Notes under the pieces: generated by a model
What the model was told of the DNA's origin: nothing
The model's input: the letters and a program-made list of their open reading frames with translations, nothing else
Database searches by the model: none
Assembly (NCBI RefSeq): GCF_000830505.1
Contig: NZ_JXOK01000004.1
Coordinates: 1 to 64,000, forward strand
Origin: Vibrio mytili
GTDB lineage: Bacteria; Pseudomonadota; Gammaproteobacteria; Enterobacterales; Vibrionaceae
Direction of reading: 5' to 3'
DNA length: 64,000 nucleotides
Program-made: the position numbers and the translations under genes
Part shown: piece after piece, positions 40,449 through 49,132 of the stretch
How positions within the stretch are numbered: position 1 is the first letter of the stretch
Layout of the letters: the number at the start of each line of letters is the position of its first letter

Positions 40449-41582
40449 ATGCTTAAGCTAAGTAAGAACGACATTACTCTTTCACAATCTGCTACCGATA
40501 AATTCGAAGCGATCAAAAACATCGCAAAGAGCCTGACCGAAAAAGGTTTGGTTGAACAAGGTTATGTGGACGGCATGCTAAACCGCGAAAACCAAAACTC
40601 GACGTTTTTAGGTAACGGTATTGCGATTCCTCACGGTACAACCGATACACGCGACATGGTTAAATCCACTGGCGTAGCCGTTCATCACTTCCCTAAAGGT
40701 GTGGAATGGGGCGACGGAAATACAGTGTTTGTTGCGATCGGCATCGCGGCTAAATCTGATGAGCACCTTGGGATTCTAAAGCAATTGACTAAAGTGCTTG
40801 GTGCGGATGGTGTAGAAGAACGCCTACGTAATGCAAAAAATGAAGATGAAATCATCGCCCTGCTCCACGGAGATGTTCAACTCGAAGCTGATTTCGATGC
40901 TTCTCTGATTCAACTTCAATTTCCAGCAAGCGACATGATCCAAATGAGCGCGGTTGCAGGAGGCTTGTTAAAAAACACTGGCTGTGCAGGCAGTGAATTT
41001 GTTGCAGACCTTGTGACAAAAGCACCAACCAACCTTGGTAACGGTTTATGGTTAGTTGGTAGTAATAAGCAAGTATCACGCACTGGCGTTTCTTTCGTAT
41101 CAACCGCTAATGACTGTGAATATGAAGGTCAAAAGGTTCGCGCACTTGTCGCTTTTGCGGCTTGCAATAACGCTCACCAGTCTATTCTAAATACGCTATC
41201 TACTTTGGTGTTTAACAACGAGCACAATAAACTGTTGGATGGTTCTGCTGAACAAATTCTTGGTTTGTTTAAGGGTGAAGAAATTTCTACCGCCTCAGCG
41301 GAAGACGGGAACGTTGCGGTCTTCAAAATCAAAAACTCTCACGGTCTACATGCTCGCCCTGGCGCGATGCTGGTCGCTGAAGCGAAAAAGTTCGAGTCTA
41401 AGATTCAAGTATCTAACCTCGATGGCGATGGCAAAGTCGTGAACGCGAAAAGCCTAATGAAAGTCATTGCGCTTGGCGTGAAACACGGCCACCAGCTTCA
41501 GTTCTCTGCTGAAGGTCCGGATGCAGCGCAAGCACTTGAATCGATAGGTAACGCTATCGCGTCTGGCCTTGGCGAAGGTTAA
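40449..41582 (+). CDS. fruB: Fructose PTS diphosphoryl transfer protein (EIIA-HPr fusion)
   Basis: 377 residues: an N-terminal EIIA-Fru domain with the phosphohistidine in I-P-H-G-T-T-D, a middle domain, and a C-terminal HPr-like domain with N-S-H-G-L-H-A-R-P-G, whose second His is the phospho site. It passes phosphate from enzyme I to FruA. First gene of fruBKA; GGAG precedes the ATG, and fruK follows after nine bases with its own AAGGAG. Confidence 0.95.
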   Translation: MLKLSKNDITLSQSATDKFEAIKNIAKSLTEKGLVEQGYVDGMLNRENQNSTFLGNGIAIPHGTTDTRDMVKSTGVAVHHFPKGVEWGDGNTVFVAIGIAAKSDEHLGILKQLTKVLGADGVEERLRNAKNEDEIIALLHGDVQLEADFDASLIQLQFPASDMIQMSAVAGGLLKNTGCAGSEFVADLVTKAPTNLGNGLWLVGSNKQVSRTGVSFVSTANDCEYEGQKVRALVAFAACNNAHQSILNTLSTLVFNNEHNKLLDGSAEQILGLFKGEEISTASAEDGNVAVFKIKNSHGLHARPGAMLVAEAKKFESKIQVSNLDGDGKVVNAKSLMKVIALGVKHGHQLQFSAEGPDAAQALESIGNAIASGLGEG

Positions 41583-41591
41583 GGAGCGTTT

Positions 41592-42583
41592 ATGACTGTT
41601 ACACAGACAAACCAAGTTACAAAAACAAATAAAGTCGTCACGATCACGCTCAACCCTGCCTTGGACTTAACGGGGTCAGTAGAGTCGTTAAATGTTGGCT
41701 CGGTCAGTCTTGTCCAACAAAGCGACCTGCACGCTGCGGGTAAAGGGGTGAACGTTGCTAAGGTACTCAGTGATTTAGGTGCAGACGTAACGGTGACTGG
41801 CTTTTTAGGCAAAGACAACCCTGAGCTGTTTCATCAATTGTTTGAAGAAATCGGCGTACAAGACGAATTTATTGAAGTCGTCGGTCGACCCGCATCAATG
41901 TCAAACTGGTTGAGTCAACGGGTGAAGTGAGCGACATCAACTTCCCTGGTGTTCAGGTAACGAACGAAGATATTGCGCGCTTTGAAGAAACACTATTTCG
42001 CCTAGCTGAAACCCATGACTACTTTGTATTGGCTGGCAGCCTTCCGGGCGGTGTCTCTTCAGATCTCTGCGCAGAATGGATTCAAAAGCTTCACCAACTC
42101 GGTAAAAAAGTGCTGTTTGATAGTAGCAAAGCCGCCTTAAAAGCTGGCATTGACGCTAACCCATGGCTCATCAAACCCAATGATGAAGAACTGAGTGACT
42201 TCGTTGGTGAACATCTTGAAACCCCTGAGCAATGTCAAGCCGCTGCTCAAACACTGAGCGATAAAGGTATTGAAAATATCGTTGTCTCAATGGGCGCAGA
42301 TGGTGTGATGTGGTTAAACCAAGGGGAATGGCTGCGTGCACAACCACCAAGAATGCAAGTGGTCAGTACTGTTGGTGCTGGTGACACCCTCGTAGCTGGC
42401 CTTTGTTGGGGTCACATGCAAGTGATGCCAAAACACGATTTATTGCGCTTCGCAACCGCACTGTCTGCACATGCAGTCAGTCAGGTTGGCGTTGGGCTAA
42501 CCAGTCAGGAAGAACTGGAGAACATCAAGCTCCAAACGCAAGTGAGCGAGCTTTACCCTAATACAAGCTTAGATAAAAACTAA
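41592..42583 (+). pseudogene. fruK: 1-phosphofructokinase, frameshifted
   Basis: The first part has T-I-T-L-N-P-A-L-D-L-T-G and A-A-G-K-G-V-N-V-A-K, the PfkB-family sugar site. The second part has A-G-S-L-P-G-G-V and the catalytic G-A-G-D-T-L-V. Near 41888-41890 one base is missing; restoring it reads R-T-R-I-N-V-K-L-V-E-S-T-G-E, the normal FruK sequence, for 330 residues. It converts fructose-1-phosphate to fructose-1,6-bisphosphate. If the break is real, fructose-1-phosphate would accumulate and disable Cra. Confidence 0.92.
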
Positions 42584-42602
42584 GGAACAGAAGGTTATCA
42601 GT

Positions 42603-44336
42603 ATGAATATTGCCATTATTACTGCCTGTCCAAGTGGTGTTGCAAACAGCATCCTAGCGGCTGGTCTCCTAGAAAAAGCGGCAGCAAAACTGGGCTGGAA
42701 TGCAAACATTGAATGCCAATCGAGTGTTGTTGAGCCAACCCTATTAACAGACGCCGATATCGAGCAAGCAGAAGTTATCGTTATTGCGGCTAACACGCCT
42801 GTTGATACTTCTCGTTTCGTTGGTAAAAAAGTGTATCAAGCAGAAATTAGTGAAGCGGCAAAAGACGCAACGGCATTCCTTGAAACCGCCGTTGAGAAAG
42901 CTTCAACGCTTGAAACAGCAACCACCGTTTCAGCGCCAGTTGAAAGCACATCAGGCGTGAAAAAAATTGTCGCGATTACTGCATGTCCGACTGGTGTTGC
43001 CCATACATTTATGGCAGCAGAAGCTCTCGATGAAGAAGGCAAGCGTCGTGGTCACCAAATCAAAGTAGAGACGCGTGGCTCCGTAGGTGCGAAGAATCAG
43101 CTTACTGCGCAAGAAATTGCCGACGCAGACTTGGTTATCATTGCCGCTGACATTGAAGTGCCGCTTGATCGCTTTAACGGTAAGAAACTGTACCGTACTA
43201 AAACAGGACCTGCTCTGAAGAAAACCGCAGAAGAGATGGATAAAGCATTTGAACAAGCAACGGTGTACCAACACTCTGGTTCTTCGAATGCGTCAGCAGA
43301 CACGGAAGAGAAAAAAGGCGTCTACAAACACCTTATGACAGGTGTCTCCCACATGCTTCCAGTTGTTGTGGCTGGTGGTTTGATCATCGCCCTATCTTTC
43401 GTTTTCGGCATCGAAGCGTTTAAAGAAGAAGGCACTATGGCCGCTGCACTGATGAACATCGGTGGTGGCTCAGCCTTTGCTCTGATGATACCGGTCCTTG
43501 CTGGTTTCATTGCATTCTCTATCGCTGACCGCCCTGGCCTAGCTCCTGGTTTAGTCGGTGGTATGCTCGCAAGCTCGATCGGTTCTGGTTTCCTTGGGGG
43601 GATCGCAGCTGGTTTCATTGCTGGTTACTCAGCAAAACTCCTTGCGGATAAAGTATCACTTCCACAATCAATGGAAGCACTAAAACCGATCCTAATCATT
43701 CCTTTCGTTGCCACCTTATTTACTGGCCTAGTGATGATTTACATCGTCGGTGGACCTGTTGCTGGCATCATGACCGCTCTGACTGAATTCTTGAACAACA
43801 TGGGCTCTGACCGCGCGGTACTGCTAGGTATTATTCTTGGCGCAATGATGTGTTTCGACTTAGGTGGTCCAGTAAACAAAGCGGCATACGCATTTGGTGT
43901 AGGTCTATTGGCTTCTCAAACTTACGCGCCAATGGCAGCAATCATGGCTGCGGGCATGGTTCCAGCACTCGGCATGGGCTTGGCAACGTTTATTGCTAAG
44001 AGCAAATTTGCTGAAAGTGAACGTGAAGCGGGTAAAGCATCATTCGTGCTAGGTTTATGTTTCATCTCTGAAGGTGCTATTCCATTCGCAGCCAAAGATC
44101 CAATGCGTGTTATCCCTTCATGTATGGCAGGTGGCGCATTAACGGGTGCTCTATCTATGCTGTTTGGTGCGAAGCTAATGGCTCCACACGGTGGTCTGTT
44201 TGTTCTGCTTATCCCGAATGCAATTACACCTGTAGTAATGTACTTAGTCGCTATTGCAGCTGGTACAGCAGTAACAGGCTTTACCTACGCATTCCTAAAA
44301 AGCAAAGCAGAAACCAAACAAGAAGCAACTGCATAA
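42603..44336 (+). CDS. fruA: Fructose-specific PTS enzyme IIBC
   Basis: 577 residues. Two N-terminal EIIB domains start with I-T-A-C-P-S-G-V-A-N-S and I-T-A-C-P-T-G-V-A-H-T; the first is the usual degenerate B' and the second carries the active cysteine near residue 125. The EIIC membrane domain (about 240-570) has the G-M-L-A-S and G-G-P-V-N-K-A-A-Y-A-F-G motifs. It imports fructose as fructose-1-phosphate. Last gene of fruBKA. Confidence 0.95.
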   Translation: MNIAIITACPSGVANSILAAGLLEKAAAKLGWNANIECQSSVVEPTLLTDADIEQAEVIVIAANTPVDTSRFVGKKVYQAEISEAAKDATAFLETAVEKASTLETATTVSAPVESTSGVKKIVAITACPTGVAHTFMAAEALDEEGKRRGHQIKVETRGSVGAKNQLTAQEIADADLVIIAADIEVPLDRFNGKKLYRTKTGPALKKTAEEMDKAFEQATVYQHSGSSNASADTEEKKGVYKHLMTGVSHMLPVVVAGGLIIALSFVFGIEAFKEEGTMAAALMNIGGGSAFALMIPVLAGFIAFSIADRPGLAPGLVGGMLASSIGSGFLGGIAAGFIAGYSAKLLADKVSLPQSMEALKPILIIPFVATLFTGLVMIYIVGGPVAGIMTALTEFLNNMGSDRAVLLGIILGAMMCFDLGGPVNKAAYAFGVGLLASQTYAPMAAIMAAGMVPALGMGLATFIAKSKFAESEREAGKASFVLGLCFISEGAIPFAAKDPMRVIPSCMAGGALTGALSMLFGAKLMAPHGGLFVLLIPNAITPVVMYLVAIAAGTAVTGFTYAFLKSKAETKQEATA

Positions 44337-44382
44337 GCCACTGATAATAAGTTAACAATGCCACCCTCGACTTGGCATCTGG

Positions 44383-44420
44383 TACCCCTCCTAACCATTG
44401 GTTAAGAGGGGTATTTTTTT
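44383..44420. terminator. Terminator after fruA
   Basis: Long arms TACCCCTC-CTAACC and GGTTAAGAGGGGTA with loop ATT, followed by TTTTTTT. It also lies at the 3' end of the convergent lipoprotein gene. Confidence 0.85.
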
Positions 44421-45117
44421 ACTTAGGATTAGGCTCTGACACAATATCCACTTCCCCAGTTTTTATATCAACCGTTGCACGGTAGATGCTATAAGGATCA
44501 GCATGATGTTTAAACGTAAAGTAATATTCATTATAGGGGGTCCATAATTGCTGGCTAACTGCAGGTCGAATATCGTAGCCATCTTTTTGATACACCTCTG
44601 TCGCCATCACGTTTGCGATCGCGGCTTGTCTATCCGCATCGCGTTCAACTTTCGGTTCAAGTGATGGATTACTCGGATAAGACGCGCCATCATAAGACAT
44701 CAATCGGTATGAACCGTTGCTCCAAACAATGAAGTCTTGCCACCCATTGGTCGACGATTCCGCTAATACGACGGGGGTTTTAACTACCGTCATCGTATTG
44801 ATGATTTTCCCATCGTTATCAAAAATGTACCCTGTACAGCCCCCGCTGCCACAAAAATAACGGCTTTGCATCAATACCATGTGCTCTGCACTACCATCTT
44901 TGTTTAAGTCAACACTACCGGCAAGATATTGAATATCATCTTGCTCAAGAGATAAACCAACGGGTTTAAGTACTTGACTATCAACCCACGATACAATTGT
45001 CGCTTTACTGGCACTGTTGACTGCCGCTGTCTGTTGCTGTGGAGCATCGATGGATGAGCAACCAATTAATGTTAATGATCCAAAAAGGAAAATTCCGTGT
45101 AGTACGCGAGTATTCAT
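44419..45117 (-). CDS. Lipoprotein of unknown function
   Basis: 232 residues with a signal ending L-T-L-I-G-C and lipid Cys20. The middle has D-L-N-K-D-G-S-A-E, a Ca-binding FG-GAP-like loop, and a C-G-S-G-G-C-T-G motif that probably forms a disulfide in the envelope. The C-terminal part (Y-Y-F-T-F-K-H, then T-V-D-I-K-T-G-E-V) resembles a small PepSY-like beta domain. Not recognised further; monocistronic and convergent with fru. Confidence 0.6.
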   Translation of the reverse strand: MNTRVLHGIFLFGSLTLIGCSSIDAPQQQTAAVNSASKATIVSWVDSQVLKPVGLSLEQDDIQYLAGSVDLNKDGSAEHMVLMQSRYFCGSGGCTGYIFDNDGKIINTMTVVKTPVVLAESSTNGWQDFIVWSNGSYRLMSYDGASYPSNPSLEPKVERDADRQAAIANVMATEVYQKDGYDIRPAVSQQLWTPYNEYYFTFKHHADPYSIYRATVDIKTGEVDIVSEPNPK

Positions 45118-45231
45118 ACAGCCTCTCTTTATTGTGTGCTTTGTTGAGTATACGCGTTAACGCCCTACTATTGGTAAGAAAAACAGAGAATCCAAGTTCG
45201 AATTCGCTCCAATGGCACTTATGTTAGATCG

Positions 45232-45260
45232 AAAAAAAACCCTGAGGACTTCCCTCAGGG
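45232..45260 (-). terminator. Terminator after the RND relic
   Basis: Stem CCCTGAGG / CCTCAGGG with loop ACTTC. Read on the minus strand it is followed by a GTTTTTTTTC tract. It is the intact end of an otherwise lost pump operon. Confidence 0.8.
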
Positions 45261-45299
45261 TTGGGCAGGAATCTAACTTGCTTAAAGTCAGGGAGTCCC

Positions 45300-45494
45300 T
45301 TACGCAGTGGTTGGTTTTATCCTAAACAGAATTGCAAACATCACTGGCACAACAATCAGTGTCAGTATTGTGGCAAAACCAAGACCTGCCATAATCGTAA
45401 TCACCATGGAATCAAAGAATGCATCAAATATCAGCGCCACCAAACCGAGAATCGTTGTCATTGCAGCCATACTCAGGGACGAATACGGTGGAGC
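45300..45494 (-). pseudogene. C-terminal remnant of an RND efflux transporter
   Basis: The last 56 codons on the minus strand read M-A-A-M-T-T-I-L-G-L-V-A-L-I-F-D-A-F-F, then G-L-G-F-A-T-I-L-T-L-I-V-V-P-V, the conserved final membrane helices of the RND pump family. Just upstream, R-I-R-P appears in another frame, as expected before that block, displaced by one base. Beyond about 45500 no RND sequence is recognisable, so nearly all of the roughly 1,000-codon gene is gone. The flanking TetR gene and terminator remain. Confidence 0.75.
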
Positions 45495-45667
45495 GCACGG
45501 TATTCAGGTCCAAGATACGGATTCGGCCTAACACAGAGCGCATAAAGGTGACAACCAACGTGCTGCAGTCGCTAGAGTTTGAGAGGCGTCTTTATTCCTG
45601 ATGACCTGAAACACCTTTACATACGGGTATAAAACAACACCATCAAAAAACGCGAGTTATATCGTAT

Positions 45668-45681
45668 GTTTGTCTACAAAC
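45668..45681. promoter_or_regulatory. Candidate TetR-type operator
   Basis: GTTTGT-CT-ACAAAC is a perfect 6-2-6 inverted repeat 160 bp before the TetR gene, in the region where the lost divergent pump promoter would have been. Confidence 0.45.
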
Positions 45682-45841
45682 GACTTATTACACACCCGTG
45701 CAGTATAATTAAAAATTGACACCAATCAAGTTATTTTCCATATGTATAATAAATAGAAAGGGAAATATGAATTTGATTAGTCAAAGCACGCGGTTTCTGG
45801 TACAAGTAACCAGCAATGCCATATAAAGGAAAATTCAAACT

Positions 45842-46567
45842 ATGAATGAAAGAAAGCAGGGACGAAGAAGTGCCGAGACAGCAGAACAAACCAAATGCCT
45901 TATTCTTAAAGTGGCTGCAGATATGTTTTGTGAACTGGGTTACGAACGCGTTTCACTGCGTAACATCAGTGAAAAAGCTGGAGTTTCACATAGTTTGATT
46001 CGTCATCATTTTGGCAGTAAAGAGAAGATTTGGCAGGCAGTCACTGACGCTATGGATAAGTTCATGCAAGACTATATGGCCGAGCTCATCAATAAAATGC
46101 CTGAAGATACCCCTTCAAATAAAAAAATTTATCTGTTTATGGTTCAGATGCTTGCCTTCTGCTTGATGAAACCCCACCCAGTTCAGATGATTGCCGATTC
46201 AATAAGACAAGATGACAATGCGCTATTTGAATATTTCTTAAAGTCTAAAAGAGGCTTCTCGTCAATCTTCACAAGTACCTTTTGTCAGTACAATAAAGAA
46301 TACCCAGACGCACCATTCAATCCATGGGAAGCCAAATGGCAAATGCTTATTTTTGCACATGGGGCCAACTCGCTGTCCCCGATGATGCAAGAAACATGGC
46401 CAGACAGTGCAAATCAGCGCGACCAGCTTTTAAAGAATCACTGGGAACTGTTCAACTCCATCATGGCGAGTAAATGTGGCATCACCCAACAAGACATGCT
46501 CCATCCGGATAAACTGGACGATATCGTCATTGATATGTGTTGTGATATCGAAAGTGCGCTTGTTTGA
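45842..46567 (+). CDS. TetR/AcrR family regulator
   Basis: 241 residues. The HTH is at about 15-65: F-C-E-L-G-Y-E-R-V-S-L-R-N-I-S-E-K-A-G-V-S, then H-S-L-I-R-H-H-F-G-S-K-E. The ligand domain is unassigned. AAAGGA precedes the ATG. Divergent RND pump genes are normally its targets, but here only a 3' scrap remains, so the regulator is orphaned unless it acts elsewhere. Confidence 0.88.
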   Translation: MNERKQGRRSAETAEQTKCLILKVAADMFCELGYERVSLRNISEKAGVSHSLIRHHFGSKEKIWQAVTDAMDKFMQDYMAELINKMPEDTPSNKKIYLFMVQMLAFCLMKPHPVQMIADSIRQDDNALFEYFLKSKRGFSSIFTSTFCQYNKEYPDAPFNPWEAKWQMLIFAHGANSLSPMMQETWPDSANQRDQLLKNHWELFNSIMASKCGITQQDMLHPDKLDDIVIDMCCDIESALV

Positions 46568-46602
46568 CGCTGTATACGCAGTACGTAGCAAAAAGAATCA
46601 TT

Positions 46603-46636
46603 AAAAATGCCGAGCTAATTTGCTCGGCATTTTTGT
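46603..46636. terminator. Bidirectional terminator between the TetR gene and gcvT
   Basis: AAAAATGCCGAGC and GCTCGGCATTTTT arms around TAATTT. It serves both convergent genes. Confidence 0.85.
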
Positions 46637-46671
46637 TCCAATACTTTTTTAATGTGGCTCAACCACGGCTA

Positions 46672-46746
46672 TGACTTATTCGCGTATAGCTTATTCGCGT
46701 ATGAGTTGTTCGCGTATGGATTATCCACGTATAACTTATCCACGAT
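46672..46746. repeat. Five 15-bp tandem repeats over the gcvT stop codon
   Basis: Five head-to-tail units of 15 bp, of the type TAGCTTATTCGCGTA on the plus strand, run from just after the terminator into the last codons of gcvT. The fifth unit contains the gcvT stop; four of five units carry TAA in the gcvT frame. The repeat therefore seems to have grown from the end of the coding sequence. Confidence 0.85.
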
Positions 46747-47854
46747 AGTAACGCTGAGGTACAAATGGCATCTTCTCAACCGTCATTGGCAGCATTTTGC
46801 CACGAACTTCAGCAAACAATTCATTACCAATCGCAGCCAAATCAGCTCGGACGTACCCCATAGAAACAGGCTTACCTGCATTCGGACCCGCAGTACCACT
46901 GGTCACGATACCAACTTTAACACCCTCAGAATCAAACAGTTCAACGCCTTCACGAACCGGCGCTTTTGTCTGACCGACAAGGCCAACACGTTTACGTACA
47001 ACATCTTTCGTTTCGATTTGCTGCAAGATGATATCGGCACCAGGGAACCCACCTTCTCGCTCCCCGCCAGTGCGACGAACTTTTTGAATCGCCCACAACA
47101 AACTAGCTTCAACTGGCGTCGTTGTTGTATCCAAATCATGGCCATACAAACACAAGCCACACTCTAAACGCAGAGAGTCACGTGCGCCTAGGCCAATCCA
47201 TTCGACTTCATCTTCGGCAGTCAGTTTTCGCGCTAGCGCTTCGGCGCTGCCTGCAGGAACTGAAATTTCGTAACCATCCTCACCCGTATAACCACTGCGT
47301 GAAACGATGCACTCGATACCTGCAATATCAACGATGCGAATATCCATAAACAACATGTCTGCAACTTCTGGAGCAAGACGAGACAATACTTGCGCCGCTT
47401 TCGGACCTTGAATAGCCAGAAGAGCACGATCTTCAATCACTTCTAACTCAACACCAGCCGGTAGATTTGCGTTCAGATGCGCGATGTCCTGCTCTTTGCA
47501 TGCTGCGTTAACCACGACAAAAAGATGATCACCTAGATTAGCAACCATCAGGTCATCCATAATCCCGCCATCGTCATTGGTAAAGAATGCATAACGCTGC
47601 TTTCCTTTATCAAGGTCAATAATGTCGACAGGAACTAAAGTTTCTAAAAATGCAGCAGCACCTTGACCAGTCAAACGAAGTTGCCCCATGTGAGAAACGT
47701 CAAACAGGCCTGCAGCATCGCGAGTATGTAGATGCTCCTTCTTTACGCCAAGTGGGTACTGAACAGGCATGTCATAACCAGCAAACGGAACCATTTTTGC
47801 GCCAACTTCTATGTGAAGAGCATGCAGTGGTGTTTTAAGAAGTTCTTGAGTCAT
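46736..47854 (-). CDS. gcvT: Aminomethyltransferase, glycine cleavage T protein
   Basis: 372 residues from the ATG at 47854, chosen because GGAG lies seven bases before it. Family signatures include P-F-A-G-Y-D-M-P-V-Q-Y, F-D-V-S-H-M-G-Q, and R-S-G-Y-T-G-E-D-G-Y-E, the folate-binding core. The C-terminus ends R-Y-Y-R-G. It moves the methylene group from the H-protein arm to THF with release of ammonia. It is separate from gcvHP, on the other side of the XRE gene, as recalled for other vibrios. Confidence 0.95.
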   Translation of the reverse strand: MTQELLKTPLHALHIEVGAKMVPFAGYDMPVQYPLGVKKEHLHTRDAAGLFDVSHMGQLRLTGQGAAAFLETLVPVDIIDLDKGKQRYAFFTNDDGGIMDDLMVANLGDHLFVVVNAACKEQDIAHLNANLPAGVELEVIEDRALLAIQGPKAAQVLSRLAPEVADMLFMDIRIVDIAGIECIVSRSGYTGEDGYEISVPAGSAEALARKLTAEDEVEWIGLGARDSLRLECGLCLYGHDLDTTTTPVEASLLWAIQKVRRTGGEREGGFPGADIILQQIETKDVVRKRVGLVGQTKAPVREGVELFDSEGVKVGIVTSGTAGPNAGKPVSMGYVRADLAAIGNELFAEVRGKMLPMTVEKMPFVPQRYYRG

Positions 47855-48064
47855 TTTCGTCTCCATTTAGATAGACCCGCAGATGCGATTGCATTTATGT
47901 TTCCAATAATAAACACGCTTCACTCTATTTTGCACGAACAAGAAGAGCCTTGACGCTAAAAATGTGACTTTTAACATTTTATAAACAACAAAGCGGTTTA
48001 AAATTGAACGTAATTACGTCAATCACCATCAATATACACGTTATTTTACCCCTGCCAGCACCAA

Positions 48065-48080
48065 TAGCAATCGTTTGCAT
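48065..48080. promoter_or_regulatory. PurR-like operator before gcvT
   Basis: On the minus strand ATGCAAACGATTGCTA matches 12 of 16 PurR consensus positions. It lies in the 255-bp gap between the XRE gene and gcvT, so gcvT can have its own purine-controlled promoter. Confidence 0.5.
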
Positions 48081-48109
48081 TCACTATAGGAAATATAGGC
48101 CATTTAACA

Positions 48110-48733
48110 CTACTTAGCCGTAACCCATAGTATATGGGCATCTTCATCACTGACACTGGTCAACATATGACCCATGTTAGCGTCATAGTAAACACTGTCG
48201 CCTTCATTCAAAATGACTGGCTCATAGAACTCAGAATAGAATTTCACTGCTCCAGATAAGATCAGCAAAAATTCCTCACCATCGTGACGAATCCAGTCTT
48301 TATACTCTTCAAAGCTTCGAGCTCTTATCTGACTCTTAAACGGCATCATTTTTTTATTGGAAAGTTGTGTCGCTAACAGCTCATGCTCATAGGTCTGAGT
48401 GGGATGCGGCTTGCCTTGGTTTTTCTTGGTAATATCTCTACGACCAGCAGCAGCTTTTTTCCTAGGCGGTTCAAACAGTTGCGGCATATCTATTTGCAAA
48501 CCAGACGCCAGCTTTTGCATTGCTTGGAAAGTTGGTGAAATCTGCTCATTTTCGATTTTACTTAGCGTGGAACGAGCAAGGCCTGTGCGCTGGCTCGCCT
48601 CTTCCAAAGTAATACCTAGTTTTGCGCGAATATCCTTAATGCGTTGACCCAATTTCAACGGGTCAACATTTTGCTGCTTTTGCTCTTTCGTCAGCGTCAT
48701 CGATGGGTATTCATCGTAAATGTTGTCTGCCAT
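48110..48733 (-). CDS. XRE family regulator with C-terminal cupin domain
   Basis: 207 residues from the ATG at 48733, preceded by GAGGG. The HTH reads L-G-I-T-L-E-E-A-S-Q-R-T-G-L-A-R-S-T-L-S-K-I-E-N-E-Q. A basic linker (R-K-K-A-A-A-G-R-R) leads to a cupin with L-N-E-G-D-S-V-Y-Y-D and M-G-H-M-L-T. It sits between gcvT and glyA-gcvHP, divergent from the latter, so control of glycine cleavage is a strong positional inference. Ligand unknown. Confidence 0.9.
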   Translation of the reverse strand: MADNIYDEYPSMTLTKEQKQQNVDPLKLGQRIKDIRAKLGITLEEASQRTGLARSTLSKIENEQISPTFQAMQKLASGLQIDMPQLFEPPRKKAAAGRRDITKKNQGKPHPTQTYEHELLATQLSNKKMMPFKSQIRARSFEEYKDWIRHDGEEFLLILSGAVKFYSEFYEPVILNEGDSVYYDANMGHMLTSVSDEDAHILWVTAK

Positions 48734-48885
48734 AAATCCCTCTAACAATATCCCTAATTGTGTCTTCCCTGCATTGTGCATGAACCCTATAGTGGATAAA
48801 AGTCCACCAGGACCATTAAAGCGTGCTCTTGTTAACAAATCAAGAAATCATGTTTCCTATACGAAATTTTGGTTGAATGTTTTTG

Positions 48886-48901
48886 TCGCAAACGTTATGT
48901 T
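48886..48901. promoter_or_regulatory. PurR-like half site before glyA
   Basis: TCGCAAACGTTATGTT keeps the GCAAACGTT core but has a poor right half, 11 of 16 positions. It lies between the divergent XRE gene and glyA. Confidence 0.4.
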
Positions 48902-48932
48902 ATCGACTTGTTAGATGTAGAGATGCAGTTTT

Positions 48933-49106
48933 TCCGTTAGAGATTGAAGCAGGAAGCGTGAATCCAACGGAGTTTTTGCCCATTTTTTAGGGCTGGATGT
49001 TCGCCCTGTCTTGCAATGCGAGTTAAGCGTCGCAGCTACGCAGGACAGCTGTTTTGAGGACAAATGAACCGAACCGCAAACCAATAATTCATTCGATGCG
49101 GGTTCA
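48933..49106 (+). other. Structured glyA leader, four stem-loops
   Basis: Before glyA there are four successive pairings: TCCGTT/AACGGA (48933-48971), AGGGC/GCCCT (48989-49007), CTGTC/GACAG enclosing TGCGA/TCGCA (49006-49048), and TGAACC..CGCA / TGCG-GGTTCA (49065-49106). The second and third overlap by two bases and could exclude each other. No glycine-riboswitch signature was found. A regulatory leader is possible but unproven. Confidence 0.4.
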
Positions 49107-49132
49107 TTTTCAAATTTGGAAGGTCAACCACC

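Noticed and set aside
45307..45531. Plus-strand frame rich in Ile/Val near 45.4 kb
   Set aside because: It is the complement of the RND transporter remnant, whose minus-strand reading matches a known family end.
46652..47167. 171-codon open frame on the plus strand opposite gcvT, with an F-A-Y repeat start
   Set aside because: It is antisense to a certain gcvT gene, and its repeat-like start is the translated 15-bp array. No ribosome site or family match.
47867..48109. Glycine riboswitch before gcvT
   Set aside because: The tandem aptamer core was looked for on the minus strand and not found; the region is unstructured apart from a PurR-like site.
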